This document shows, one piece after another, positions 44,778 to 53,452 of a stretch of 64,000 bases of DNA. The notes under the pieces were generated by a model. It saw nothing but the letters and a program-made list of their open reading frames with translations. It did no database searches and had not been told where the DNA came from. Within the stretch, counting starts at the first letter, position 1. Each line of letters opens with the position of its first letter. Both the position numbers and the translations under genes were made by a program. The stretch comes from Curtobacterium sp. 9128 (lineage in GTDB: Bacteria; Actinomycetota; Actinomycetes; Actinomycetales; Microbacteriaceae), in assembly GCF_007673775.1 (NCBI RefSeq), contig NZ_VEAF01000007.1, positions 62,001-126,000 on the forward strand, in the 5' to 3' direction.

Positions 44778-46132
44778 GCGTCCATCCTGCCCTCGACACC
44801 GCCCGCGGGACCAGGACGGAGCGCGGACTCCACGCCGGTGCCCGGATCGGCCCCGGCATCCGCGACGCCGATGCTGCGCGCGCCGGTCACGTCCCCGATG
44901 CCGGCGTCCGGCACCACCGCACCCCGTCGCGCCTGGAGCGCCATCCGGACCAGGAGCACGATGCCCCAGAGCAGCAGGACGACCTCGAGGACGTTCCGCA
45001 CCGTGAGCACGACGAGGATCCACGGCTGCACGGAGAGCAGCTGGTCGTAGTAGCCCGGGTAGATCAGCTGTGTCAGGAAGGCCATGGGCAGTGCGGTCAG
45101 CGCGAGCGGCAGGAAGCGTCGGGCGCTCCCCCGCCCCGCCACGAGTCCCCACACGATCGGCACCGCGAACCAGCCGATGTACTGCGGGGAGCCGACCTTG
45201 TTCGTCGCGATGAGCGCGGCGACCAGCACGAGCGCGAGGACCGGCGCGACCTCGGTCCGACGGGCGCCCCGTGCCGCAGCCCAGGCGGCGAGTCCGACAC
45301 CGCCGAACACCGCGATCGCCATCAGCGGCGTCGACACCGCCGCGGCGAGGTGCGTGCCGCTGCCCATCACCTCGAAGGTCAGGATCTCCCGGTCGTAGAA
45401 CACCGCTGCGCCCAGCACGTGGGCGGCGGCGGCCCACATGAACGGCGTCGCCAGCGGGGCCTCGACCTGCAGGCCCCGACCGCTCTGCTGCCCGACGAAG
45501 GACAGCAGATGGGCAGCCCCGCCGTAGAGCACGTCCACGAGGACGACGAGCGCGGTGACGGTCGCGGCACCGGCGACGACACCACCGCGGTGCCCTCGCC
45601 GCAGGACCAGGAGCACCGCGACGAGCGCAGCCGGCCAGACCTTGACCCACGCGCCGATGGTGAACACGGCTGACGCGAGCGCCGGTCGGGCACCCACGAA
45701 CGCCACCCCGACGAGCGCGACGGCCGTCGACACGGTGTCGATCCGGCCGAGGCCGATCGGCCCGAGCGCGAGCAGGAACACGAGCCACCACCAGACGACG
45801 CTGATGCCGAAGGCACGGAACCGCCAGAGGAACGCGCACGCCACCGCGTCGAGCAGGATCATCAGCACGAGCCACCCGGTGCCGATCGACGCGAGGCCAC
45901 CGAGTGCGGCGGCAGCCATCGGCACGATCGCCAGGATCGGGTACACCCAGTCCGAGTCGAGGCCGACCCAGACGTGCGTGGTCCTCCCGTTCTCGATCCA
46001 GGTCCGGTAGATCCCGGTGACGTCGCCGAGCGGCAGGTTGGCGATGAACGTCGTGAGCCACCACAGCAACGCATGCACGGCGAGGAACGCGACGGCGAAG
46101 CCGGCGAGCTCGAGTCGTCTGGACTTCAGCAC
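44774..46132 (-). CDS. GT87-like membrane glycosyltransferase (DUF2029-type)
   Basis: 452 residues with ten or more membrane segments. The first loop has the acidic pair 'LPLGDVTGIY', the position of the catalytic Asp in GT-C enzymes, and 'WVKVWPAALVAVLLVLRR' plus 'NKVGSPQYIGWFAVP' are characteristic of actinobacterial polyprenol-phosphate-mannose-dependent transferases. It probably mannosylates a cell-envelope lipid or glycan outside the membrane. The C-terminal 45 residues are a hydrophilic low-complexity tail. GTG start; TACGCT (46139-46144, minus strand) is 6 nt upstream. Confidence 0.8.
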   Translation of the reverse strand: MLKSRRLELAGFAVAFLAVHALLWWLTTFIANLPLGDVTGIYRTWIENGRTTHVWVGLDSDWVYPILAIVPMAAAALGGLASIGTGWLVLMILLDAVACAFLWRFRAFGISVVWWWLVFLLALGPIGLGRIDTVSTAVALVGVAFVGARPALASAVFTIGAWVKVWPAALVAVLLVLRRGHRGGVVAGAATVTALVVLVDVLYGGAAHLLSFVGQQSGRGLQVEAPLATPFMWAAAAHVLGAAVFYDREILTFEVMGSGTHLAAAVSTPLMAIAVFGGVGLAAWAAARGARRTEVAPVLALVLVAALIATNKVGSPQYIGWFAVPIVWGLVAGRGSARRFLPLALTALPMAFLTQLIYPGYYDQLLSVQPWILVVLTVRNVLEVVLLLWGIVLLVRMALQARRGAVVPDAGIGDVTGARSIGVADAGADPGTGVESALRPGPAGGVEGRMDA

Positions 46133-46194
46133 CGGACGAGCGTACCGGGCGACTCCGCGCGTTCGAGCTCCGGCATTGCCAGGAGTTCCCGAGG

Positions 46195-46917
46195 GTGACG
46201 TGTCAACGTCTCCCCGTGACCACCACTCGCAGACGCAGGGCCACCATCTGGATCTCGATCGCGGCCGCCGTCGTCGTGCTCGGTGTCGTCGGGACCGTCG
46301 TCGGGACGACGGTCTACTCGAACGCCGAGAACGCCAAGGCCGAGGCGACACCGAGCGTCGCGGCGTCGCGAGCGCCGTCCACGCTCGGCACGAAGGACCT
46401 CACCGGCGACTGGACCGTCGGCGGTGACTCCGAGGCCGGGTACCGCGTGCACGAGGTCCTGAACGGGTCCGACGTGACCGTGACCGGCCGCACGACGAAG
46501 GTCACCGGGAGCGCGACCGTCGACGGCTCCTCGATCACGGCGGCACGGATCGAGGTCGCCGTGGCCGACATCGCGACCGACTCGAAGCAGCGCGACTCCT
46601 ACTTCCGGGACTCCGCGCTCGACACGTCGGCGTTCCCCACCGCGACCTTCGCGCTGACCGCCCCGGTCGCCGACGCGGTCCCCTCGGGCAGCGGGACGAC
46701 GACGGTCGAGGCGCGGGGCGACCTGACCCTGCACGGCGTCACGAAGTCGGTCACCGCGACCCTCCAGGTCGGTCTGAACGGCGACGGTGTCGACGTGTCG
46801 GGCTCGATCCCGATCACCTTCGCGGACTTCGGCGTCCAGGCACCGAGCCTCGGCTTCGTGAAGGTCGACCCGGACGGCGCCGTCGAGTTCCTGGTCCATG
46901 CGACACCGAAGCGGTAG
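46195..46917 (+). CDS. YceI-family lipocalin-like protein, membrane-anchored
   Basis: About 240 residues: N-terminal membrane anchor ('IWISIAAAVVVLGVVGTVVGTTV'), short linker, and a YceI domain (about 65-240) with 'DSYFRDSALDTSAFPTATFALT' and 'GDLTLHGVTKSVTATL', the family's signature strands. YceI proteins bind isoprenoid or amphiphilic ligands in a beta-barrel. GTG at 46195 has AGGAG 9 nt upstream; GTG 46216 is an alternative. Divergent from the glycosyltransferase. Confidence 0.9.
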   Translation: MTCQRLPVTTTRRRRATIWISIAAAVVVLGVVGTVVGTTVYSNAENAKAEATPSVAASRAPSTLGTKDLTGDWTVGGDSEAGYRVHEVLNGSDVTVTGRTTKVTGSATVDGSSITAARIEVAVADIATDSKQRDSYFRDSALDTSAFPTATFALTAPVADAVPSGSGTTTVEARGDLTLHGVTKSVTATLQVGLNGDGVDVSGSIPITFADFGVQAPSLGFVKVDPDGAVEFLVHATPKR

Positions 46918-46991
46918 CCGCGCGAGCCCGCCACCAGAGCGAGACCGCGGCAGCGAGGCCTCAGGAGCGGTGAGGACACCGGACCGCCGCC

Positions 46992-47804
46992 TCACCGGTC
47001 CCAGATCCGCACCCAGTCGATCTCGAGGTGCCCTGGCGCACCGACGTCCCCGACCTGGAACATGTACCGGTGCGCGGTCGTCGGGACGTCCTTCGTCACC
47101 GTGAGCACGATCACGCCGTCCACCGAGTAGCGCACCGCCACCCCCGGGATCCACTCGGTCGTGTAGGTGTGCCACTGCCGCCAGGTGGCGTCGGTGTGCA
47201 GCCCCTCCGCCTGCCACTCCTGCCCGGGGACCATCTTGTGGCTGAACGCGCCGACCGTCCCGTCGAGGTCCCCCTCCGGGAAGTCGAGCTCCCCCTCGGA
47301 CCACACGTTCGAGGTCGGCCACAGCATGAAGGCGGCACCGTTGCCGTCGCCCCCGGTGGCGCGGGCACGGACGCTGAAGGTCCCGCCGACGTGCGACCAC
47401 GCGCCGTCCGGCGTCCCGAACGTGCCGGCCGCACCCCGCGACCCGTCGAGCGCCACGTCCATCACACCGTCGTGCGCACTGACGAGCGGTCCCGACCAGT
47501 ACTTGTCCCCCATGCCGTCCGGGTACGGCTGCCACGCGTCGGCGTACGTCGCGGCGAACTGCCCGCCGGCTGCGGCGGGGGTGTCGAAGTCCTCCGAGAA
47601 CGTCGGAGCGGTGCCCTCCCCGGGCGGGGTCGTCGCGACGACGGTCGGTGCGGGTGACGCCGGGTCGCCGACCCACGAGCGCGCGTCGGCCGTCGTGACG
47701 GTTCCGAGCACCACCGACGCGGCGACGACGGTGGCGAGGACGAGCAGTGCCCTGGCGACCTTCGTCGGTCGCGCAGGAGACTGGTGGTGCGGTTCGGACT
47801 GCAT
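46992..47804 (-). CDS. Secreted glycoside hydrolase, family 16
   Basis: 270 residues with a signal peptide ('ALLVLATVVAASVVLGTVTTADA') and a GH16 jelly roll. The active-site strip E172-L-D174-F-P-E177 in 'EGELDFPEGD' matches the family's E-x-D-x-x-E (nucleophile and acid/base Glu). Members cut beta-1,3(-1,4)-glucans, agar, carrageenan or xyloglucan; in a plant- or soil-associated actinobacterium a beta-glucanase is plausible, but the substrate is not determined. ATG start. The 368-bp upstream gap holds only inverted repeats. Confidence 0.88.
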   Translation of the reverse strand: MQSEPHHQSPARPTKVARALLVLATVVAASVVLGTVTTADARSWVGDPASPAPTVVATTPPGEGTAPTFSEDFDTPAAAGGQFAATYADAWQPYPDGMGDKYWSGPLVSAHDGVMDVALDGSRGAAGTFGTPDGAWSHVGGTFSVRARATGGDGNGAAFMLWPTSNVWSEGELDFPEGDLDGTVGAFSHKMVPGQEWQAEGLHTDATWRQWHTYTTEWIPGVAVRYSVDGVIVLTVTKDVPTTAHRYMFQVGDVGAPGHLEIDWVRIWDR

Positions 47805-47987
47805 GGTGCTGGATCACTTCCCGGGGACCGACCGCCGCGTCTGATCGTCCGGGCGTCGTCCCTCGACACCGTGTCTACGTGGGTCCCGCCCGTCTCCACG
47901 AGGGTCCGCCCCGCCGCTGGCGGGATCGGTGCGGACTCCCACACGCGGTGCGTGATCCCGCTGCGGTTGCGGGTTCCCGCGCCGCAC

Positions 47988-48082
47988 CGGACTGGAGGCG
48001 GTGCTCGCCACCGGCACCGAGCCTCCAGTCCGCGCCGGACGGGAGGCGGAGCTCGCCACCGGCACCGAGCCTCCGGTCCGCG
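47988..48082. repeat. Tandem duplicated GGA(C/T)GGAGGC-type hairpins
   Basis: Two adjacent 47-nt units, each an inverted repeat: CGGACTGGAGGC...GCCTCCAGTCCG, then CGGACGGGAGGC...GCCTCCGGTCCG, sharing the loop CTCGCCACCGGCACCGAG. They belong to the hairpin family at 20713 and 53346. They occupy the gap between the GH16 and NAD(P)HX dehydratase genes. Confidence 0.8.
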
Positions 48083-48104
48083 CGTGGCTGCCCCTGGCAC
48101 GCCG

Positions 48105-48162
48105 CTCCGGAACGACGTCGCCGTCGTCGTCCGACAGCCGCGCTGTCGTACCGGGTCCGCCG
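48105..48162. repeat. Degenerate GTCGTACGAC-type repeat remnant
   Basis: GGAACGACGTCGCCGTCGTC followed by GACAGCCGCGCTGTCGTACC looks like a decayed copy of the element at 37427, with the central palindrome broken. It ends about 10 bp from the dehydratase stop. The remaining gap (47805-47987) shows nothing else I can name. Confidence 0.4.
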
Positions 48163-48172
48163 CAGCCGCGGG

Positions 48173-49018
48173 TCAGGCGCCCGCGTCGCCCGTGACGACG
48201 AGGTCCCCGACCACGGCCGGGAGCGCCTCGATGAGCGTCGTCATCGTGAAGGGGCCGCCGCCGGACGCGCGCCGTGCCGCGGTGCCGTGCACGACGGCTG
48301 CCGCGGCGGCGAGGTGTGCGAGGTCGTCCGGTCCGATCTCGCCCTGGCCGGCCCGGGTCGCGACGAGGGCACCGAGCACACCACCGAGGACGTCCCCGGC
48401 GCCGGCGGCCGCGAGCCACGGCGTGGCCGATGACGCGACGAGCCGGACGGACCCGTCCGGCGTGACCACGTGCGTGTCCGACCCCTTGAGGAGCACGACG
48501 CTGCCGGTCTGCTCCGCGGCGCGGAGGGCCGAGCCGCGCGGGTCGCCCTCGACCACGTCACGCTCGACGCCGAGGAGCTTCGCGAGCTCCCCCGCGTGCG
48601 GGGTCAGCACCGCGAGCGGGCCCAGGTCGACGAGCGGGATGGCGCCGGCGTCCACCACGACCGGGACACCGTCGTCGGAGGCGTGGCGGAACGCGGCAGC
48701 CGTGGTGTCGTCGAGGTCCTCGAGCGAGTCGGCGGAGATGCCCGAGCCGACGAGCCACGCCTGCACCCGTCCGACCCCGGAGACGACCTCCGGCCGGCGC
48801 GCGAGCACGAAGTCCGTCGCCCGCTCGGGTCCGACGTACCGGACCATGCCGACCCCCGTGTGCACCGCGGCGTCCACGCCCATGATCGCGGCACCCGGGT
48901 ACGCGGCGGACCCGGTCGCGACGCCGAGGACCCCGCGCCGGTACTTGGTCGTGTCCCCGGTCGGCGGCGTCGTCCATGCTGCGGCGTCGGACGGGGAGAC
49001 GGGCACGAAGTCGTTCAC
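48173..49018 (-). CDS. nnrD: ADP/ATP-dependent NAD(P)H-hydrate dehydratase
   Basis: About 281 residues of the YjeF C-terminal (ribokinase-like) family that repairs hydrated NAD(P)H. 'GSAAYPGAAIMGVDAAVHTGVGMVR', 'LTPHAGELAKLLG' and 'AGAGDVLGGVLGAL' (catalytic Asp) are diagnostic. There is no epimerase (YjeF N) domain fused. The GTG at 49018 is favoured over 49027 because TAACGT (49026-49031, minus strand) lies 7 nt upstream, as at other leaderless starts here. Confidence 0.9.
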   Translation of the reverse strand: MNDFVPVSPSDAAAWTTPPTGDTTKYRRGVLGVATGSAAYPGAAIMGVDAAVHTGVGMVRYVGPERATDFVLARRPEVVSGVGRVQAWLVGSGISADSLEDLDDTTAAAFRHASDDGVPVVVDAGAIPLVDLGPLAVLTPHAGELAKLLGVERDVVEGDPRGSALRAAEQTGSVVLLKGSDTHVVTPDGSVRLVASSATPWLAAAGAGDVLGGVLGALVATRAGQGEIGPDDLAHLAAAAAVVHGTAARRASGGGPFTMTTLIEALPAVVGDLVVTGDAGA

Positions 49019-49025
49019 GACCGCC

Positions 49026-49035
49026 ACGTTACGGT
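49026..49035. promoter_or_regulatory. Overlapping divergent -10 elements
   Basis: Minus-strand TAACGT (49031-49026) and plus-strand TACGGT (49030-49035) overlap by 2 nt, each 7 nt before a start codon (GTG 49018, ATG 49043). Both genes would be leaderless, and the two promoters could not be occupied together. Confidence 0.45.
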
Positions 49036-49042
49036 GGAGCGC

Positions 49043-49678
49043 ATGAGTCTGTTCCTCCCCGGTCGTGTCGTCGTGTTCGACTACGGGGAGGTGATCAGCC
49101 GAACGCCGCACGCCGCCAGGGATGCGCTGCTCGCGGCGACGGGGTGCTCCGCCGAGGAGCTGTTCCCGGTGTACCAGGAGCTCCGGCACGACCTCGACCG
49201 TGGTGACCTCTCGACGCTCGCGTACTGGCGGGCGATCGGCGAGCACATCGGTCGGTCCTGGTCGGTCAGCGAGGTCCACCGGTTCTGGGCGATCGACTTC
49301 ACGGGCTGGTTCGCGGTCGACCCGGAAGTGCTCGACCTCGTCGAGGAGCTCCACGACGCGGGTACCCGGGTCGCGCTGCTCTCGAACGCCGGGTTCGACT
49401 TCGGCGACCCGTACCGGCACTCGCCGATGGCGTCGATGTTCGAGACCGTCGTGGTGAGCGCCGAGGAGCACGTGCTGAAGCCCGACTCGTCCATCTACCG
49501 CACCACCTGCGACCGGCTGGGAATCGCCCCGGCACAGATGGTGTTCGTGGACAACAGGGCCGAGAACGCCTCCGGTGCGGAAGCAGTCGGGGCGGTCGGC
49601 CACCACTACACGTCGCCGGCCGGACTCCGCACCTTCCTGCAGGAGCTCGCCGACGCAGCCGAAGGAGTCCCCGCGTGA
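49043..49678 (+). CDS. HAD-superfamily hydrolase (haloacid dehalogenase-like, YihX-type)
   Basis: 211 residues: motif I 'VVVFDYGEVI' (second Asp of D-x-D replaced by Gly, as in YihX-type subfamily variants), motif II 'ALLSNAGFD', motif III Lys in 'HVLKPDSSIY' and motif IV 'MVFVDNRAENASGAE'. Probably a sugar-phosphate or nucleotide phosphatase; the D-x-G change in motif I may weaken phosphatase activity. GTGA overlap with the flavin oxidoreductase downstream shows coupling. Confidence 0.85.
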   Translation: MSLFLPGRVVVFDYGEVISRTPHAARDALLAATGCSAEELFPVYQELRHDLDRGDLSTLAYWRAIGEHIGRSWSVSEVHRFWAIDFTGWFAVDPEVLDLVEELHDAGTRVALLSNAGFDFGDPYRHSPMASMFETVVVSAEEHVLKPDSSIYRTTCDRLGIAPAQMVFVDNRAENASGAEAVGAVGHHYTSPAGLRTFLQELADAAEGVPA

Positions 49679-50757
49679 CGCACGCCCTGTTCGAACCCAT
49701 CACCGTCCGCGACCTCACGGTCCGCAACCGCATCTGGGTGTCCCCGATGTGCCAGTACTCGGTGGAGGACCAGGACGGCGTCCCGACGACGTGGCACCTC
49801 GTGCACCTCGGCGGGTTCGCGAAGGGCGGTGCCGGCGCCGTCGTCGTCGAGGCGACGGCCGTCGTTCCGGAGGGGCGGATCAGCCCGCAGGACCTCGGGC
49901 TCTGGAACGACGAGCAGCGGGACGCGTTCCGCCCGATCGTCGACTTCATCCACACGCAGGGCGCCGCCGCCGGCGTGCAGCTCGCCCACGCCGGTCGCAA
50001 GGCCTCCACCTACCGCAGCTGGTCGGCGACGACGGGCACCGTCCCGGCATCGGAGGGCGGCTGGAACACCGTCGCGCCGTCGGCCGAGGCGTTCCCCGGC
50101 TACGACGTCCCGCGGGAGCTCACCACCGAGGACATCCGGCTCGTGGCGCTCGGGTTCGCCGCGGCCGCCCGGCGCGCGGTGTCGGCCGGCTTCGACCTCG
50201 TCGAGATCCACGCCGCGCACGGCTACCTGCTGCACCAGTTCCTCTCGCCGCTCAGCAACCACCGGACCGACGACTTCGGCGGGTCGCTCGAGAACCGTGC
50301 GCGCGCGCTGCTGGACGTCGTCGACGCCGTCCGTGCCGAGGTCGGCGAGGGTTTCCCCGTCGTCGTGCGCTTCTCGGCGACCGACTGGACCGAGGGCGGT
50401 CTGACGCTCGACGAGGTCGTGCAGGTGGCCGCGTGGGCCGCCGAGCACGGTGCCGACCTGGCCGACGTCTCCACCGGCGGCAACGTCGCGAGCGCGCCGA
50501 TCCCGGTCGGCCCCGGGTACCAGGTCCCGTTCGCCGCCGCGGTCAAGGAGCGCGCGGGCATCGGGACGATCGCGGTCGGGATGATCTCGGACGCGTTCCA
50601 GGCGGAGCAGATCGTGGCGACCGGCCAGGCCGACGTGGTGATGGTCGGCCGCGAGTTCCTCCGCGACCCGTCCTTCGCGCTCCGTGCCGCTCGGGAGCTC
50701 GGCGTGCAGGTCGACTACGAGCCGCAGCAGTACCACCGAGCAACCGTCACGAAGTAG
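49675..50757 (+). CDS. Old Yellow Enzyme-family NADH:flavin oxidoreductase (YqjM-like)
   Basis: 360 residues of the FMN TIM-barrel ene-reductase family. 'NRIWVSPMCQYS' carries the regulatory Cys of YqjM-type enzymes, 'QLAHAGRKAS' and 'EIHAAHGYLLHQFLSPLSN' the substrate-binding His/His and Tyr region. It reduces activated C=C bonds of xenobiotic or oxidised compounds with NADPH. Co-transcribed with the HAD gene (GTGA overlap). Confidence 0.93.
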   Translation: MTHALFEPITVRDLTVRNRIWVSPMCQYSVEDQDGVPTTWHLVHLGGFAKGGAGAVVVEATAVVPEGRISPQDLGLWNDEQRDAFRPIVDFIHTQGAAAGVQLAHAGRKASTYRSWSATTGTVPASEGGWNTVAPSAEAFPGYDVPRELTTEDIRLVALGFAAAARRAVSAGFDLVEIHAAHGYLLHQFLSPLSNHRTDDFGGSLENRARALLDVVDAVRAEVGEGFPVVVRFSATDWTEGGLTLDEVVQVAAWAAEHGADLADVSTGGNVASAPIPVGPGYQVPFAAAVKERAGIGTIAVGMISDAFQAEQIVATGQADVVMVGREFLRDPSFALRAARELGVQVDYEPQQYHRATVTK

Positions 50758-50914
50758 GGCGGATTCTCGGGAACGCGCGGGAGCGCGGCACTAGCATGAC
50801 TGTCACTGTGGACGATCCTCCGAACAGCTCTTCGCCCCATCACTCATCCGGCGCTCACTCAGTGAGCCGCCCTGCATCACCGTGTGCTCCGACCTCCCAC
50901 CGGGGGTGGACCAG

Positions 50915-52297
50915 GTGAGCGTCGTCGACGTCGTCATGCTCGTCGGCGGCATCCTGCTGACGCTCGGCACCGGCGTGTTCGTCGCGAGCGAGTTCTCACT
51001 CGTGAACCTCGACCGCGCCGACGTCGAGGCACGGCGGGACCGCGGCGAGAGCGGCCTGACGCCGGTGATCGGCGCGCTCAAGGTCACCTCGACGCACCTC
51101 TCGAGTGCACAGCTCGGCATCACGCTGACCACGCTGCTCACCGGGTACCTGCTCGAACCCTCCATCGCGCACCTGCTCGAGGCGCCGTTCCTGGCGCTGG
51201 CCCTGCCGGAGGGGGTCGTCGAGACCGTCGGCTCGATCGTCGCGCTCGTGATCGCGACCCTGCTGTCGATGATCCTCGGTGAGCTCGTGCCGAAGAACTT
51301 CGCCCTCGCGCTGCCCCTGCAGACCGCCAAGCTCGTGGTCCCGTTGCAGATCGGCTTCACGACCGTGTTCAAGCCCGCCGTGGCGCTGCTCAACGGCACC
51401 GCGAACGGCGTGCTCCGCGCCATGGGCATCGAGCCGCAGGAAGAGCTCTCCGGCGCCCGGAGCGCCGAGGAACTCACCTCGCTGCTCCGGCGCTCCGCCT
51501 CCGAGGGGTCGCTCGAGCAGGACACCGCGACGCTCCTGCAGCGCACGCTGTCCTTCTCCGAGCTCGACGCGAGCGACGTGATGACCCCGCGTCCCCGGCT
51601 GTCGACGATCCGCGTGTCGGAGTCGGCCGAGGACGTCATCGCCCTGGCCCGCCGGACCGGGTTCAGCCGTTTCCCCGTCATCGAGGAGGACGCGGACGAC
51701 GTCGTCGGCATCGTGCACGTCAAGCAGGCCGTCGCGGTCCCCCGCGAGAAGCGTGCCGAGGTGCCCGTCGGCGCGCTCATGACCGACGCCGAGCGCGTCC
51801 CCGAGACCATGCCGGGCGACACGCTGCTGACCGAGGTCCGTGGTCGTGGCTACCAGATGGTGATCGTCGTCGACGAGTACGGCGGGACCGCCGGGGTCGT
51901 CACACTCGAGGACCTCATCGAGGAGATCGTCGGCGAGGTGTCCGACGAGCACGACCGCGCCCGCATCGACGTGGTCCGCTCCCGCAACTGGCTGACGTTC
52001 CCCGGGCTCCTCCGCCCGGACGAGCTCGAGGACCGTGCCGGCGTGAAGGTCCCCGAGGACGGCCCGTACGAGACCGTCGGCGGGTTCATCATGGCCACGC
52101 TCGGCCGGTTGCCGGTCGTCGGGGACGAGGTCCCGCTCGAGGACGGCGTGTTCCGCGTCGAGCGGCTGGACGGGCGGCGCGTCGACCGCATCCGGTGGAC
52201 GCCGACCCCGGCGGACACGCCGGCCGCGGGCGTGACCGTCCCCGGGTCCGACCGGACGACCACGACCACGACCACGAAGCAGGAGGCCGTCCGATGA
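50915..52297 (+). CDS. Hemolysin C/CNNM-like membrane protein with CBS pair (long form)
   Basis: 460 residues: DUF21 membrane domain (about 1-200, 'GELVPKNFALALP' ending), CBS-pair domain ('DVMTPRPRLSTIR', 'DVVGIVHVKQAV', 'VVDEYGGTAGVVTLEDLIEEIVGE') and a CorC/HlyC C-terminal domain ('DGPYETVGGFIMATLGRLP'). Family members are linked to magnesium export or resistance. GTG at 50915 follows GGGGGTGGA; GTG 50882 is possible. The stop overlaps its short paralogue in ATGA. Confidence 0.9.
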   Translation: MSVVDVVMLVGGILLTLGTGVFVASEFSLVNLDRADVEARRDRGESGLTPVIGALKVTSTHLSSAQLGITLTTLLTGYLLEPSIAHLLEAPFLALALPEGVVETVGSIVALVIATLLSMILGELVPKNFALALPLQTAKLVVPLQIGFTTVFKPAVALLNGTANGVLRAMGIEPQEELSGARSAEELTSLLRRSASEGSLEQDTATLLQRTLSFSELDASDVMTPRPRLSTIRVSESAEDVIALARRTGFSRFPVIEEDADDVVGIVHVKQAVAVPREKRAEVPVGALMTDAERVPETMPGDTLLTEVRGRGYQMVIVVDEYGGTAGVVTLEDLIEEIVGEVSDEHDRARIDVVRSRNWLTFPGLLRPDELEDRAGVKVPEDGPYETVGGFIMATLGRLPVVGDEVPLEDGVFRVERLDGRRVDRIRWTPTPADTPAAGVTVPGSDRTTTTTTTKQEAVR

Positions 52298-53334
52298 GCT
52301 CCGACTGGTGGGGCATCTTCTGGCTCGTCGTGCTGCTCGCCGGCAACGCGTTCTTCGTCGCGGCCGAGTTCGCCGTCATCTCCGCACGTCGCTCCCAGAT
52401 CGAGCCGCGCGCCGAGCAGGGCTCCCGTTCCGCGCAGATGACGCTGTGGGCGATGGAGCACGCGACGCGGATGCTCGCGACGACGCAGCTCGGCATCACG
52501 GTGTGCTCGCTGCTCATCCTCAACGTGTCCGAACCGGCCATCCACCACCTCCTCGAGGTCCCGCTGCACCTGACCGGGTGGAGCGTCGACGTCATCGGGA
52601 TCATCGCGTTCGTGTTCACGCTGCTGCTGGTGTCGTTCCTGCATGTCGTGTTCGGCGAGATGGTGCCGAAGAACATCTCGTTCTCGATGCCCGACCGTGC
52701 CGCCCTGCTCCTCGTGCCGACGCTCTGGTACATCGGGCACGGCCTGCACTGGGTCGTCGTCGGACTGAACGAGGTCGCGAACGCCGTGCTCCGCCTGTTC
52801 AAGGTGGAGCCGAAGGACGAGGCCGTCAGCGCCTACACGGTCGAGGAGGTGCAGACGATCGTCGAGCAGTCCCGCCGCGAGGGCACCCTGTCCGACGACG
52901 GCGGCACCCTCCGGATGGCGTTCGAGTTCACGGAGAAGAAGGTCAAGGACGTCGCGGTGCCGATGTCCGAACTCGTCACGCTGCCCGAGGACGCCACCCC
53001 CGGGGACGTCGAGCGGGCGGTGGCCCAGCGCGGGTTCTCCCGCTACGTGCTCGTCGGCGACGAGGGCGAGCCGACCGGGTACGTGCACGTCAAGGACGTC
53101 ATCGACCTGCGCCCCGACGAGTTCGACGACCCGGTGCCGCCGAAGCGCATCCGTCAGCTCATCTCGCTGTACACGGAGATGGACCTCGAGGACGCCCTCG
53201 CCACCATGCGTGCGGCCGGCCGTCACGTCGCCCGGGCGTTCGACGCAGACGGTCGCACCACGGGCGTGCTGTTCCTCGAGGACATCCTCGAGGAACTCGT
53301 CGGCACCGTCGAGGACGCCACCCGCCGCCGGTAG
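52294..53334 (+). CDS. Hemolysin C/CNNM-like membrane protein with CBS pair (short form)
   Basis: 346 residues: DUF21 membrane domain ('NAFFVAAEFAVISARRSQIEPRA', 'GEMVPKNISFS') and one CBS pair ('VAVPMSELVTLPED', 'EPTGYVHVKDVIDL', 'GVLFLEDILEELVG'), ending directly after it with no CorC/HlyC domain. It is a paralogue of the gene it overlaps, so the two may act as a heterodimer. A perfect 48-nt palindrome 11 bp downstream should end the operon. Confidence 0.9.
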   Translation: MSSDWWGIFWLVVLLAGNAFFVAAEFAVISARRSQIEPRAEQGSRSAQMTLWAMEHATRMLATTQLGITVCSLLILNVSEPAIHHLLEVPLHLTGWSVDVIGIIAFVFTLLLVSFLHVVFGEMVPKNISFSMPDRAALLLVPTLWYIGHGLHWVVVGLNEVANAVLRLFKVEPKDEAVSAYTVEEVQTIVEQSRREGTLSDDGGTLRMAFEFTEKKVKDVAVPMSELVTLPEDATPGDVERAVAQRGFSRYVLVGDEGEPTGYVHVKDVIDLRPDEFDDPVPPKRIRQLISLYTEMDLEDALATMRAAGRHVARAFDADGRTTGVLFLEDILEELVGTVEDATRRR

Positions 53335-53345
53335 ACGAACGCACA

Positions 53346-53393
53346 GACGGACGGGAGGCGCGGTGCCAGCTGGCACCGCGCCTCCCGTCCGTC
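53346..53393. terminator. Perfect 48-nt palindrome, probable terminator
   Basis: Arms of 24 nt with no unpaired centre (left arm starts GACGGACGGGAGGCGCGGTG). It lies between the convergent CNNM-like and GMP reductase genes and has no T-run. It is the longest member of the GGACGGGAGGC hairpin family in the window. Confidence 0.75.
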
Positions 53394-53452
53394 GTGTGGT
53401 CGGCCACCAGCTGACGGGGCCGCGACGAGCACTGTCCTGCCCTCGGCCCTCG

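Noticed and set aside
53346..53393. Attachment site or transposon end
   Set aside because: The perfect palindrome has no flanking target duplication, integrase or transposase; a terminator between convergent genes explains it better.
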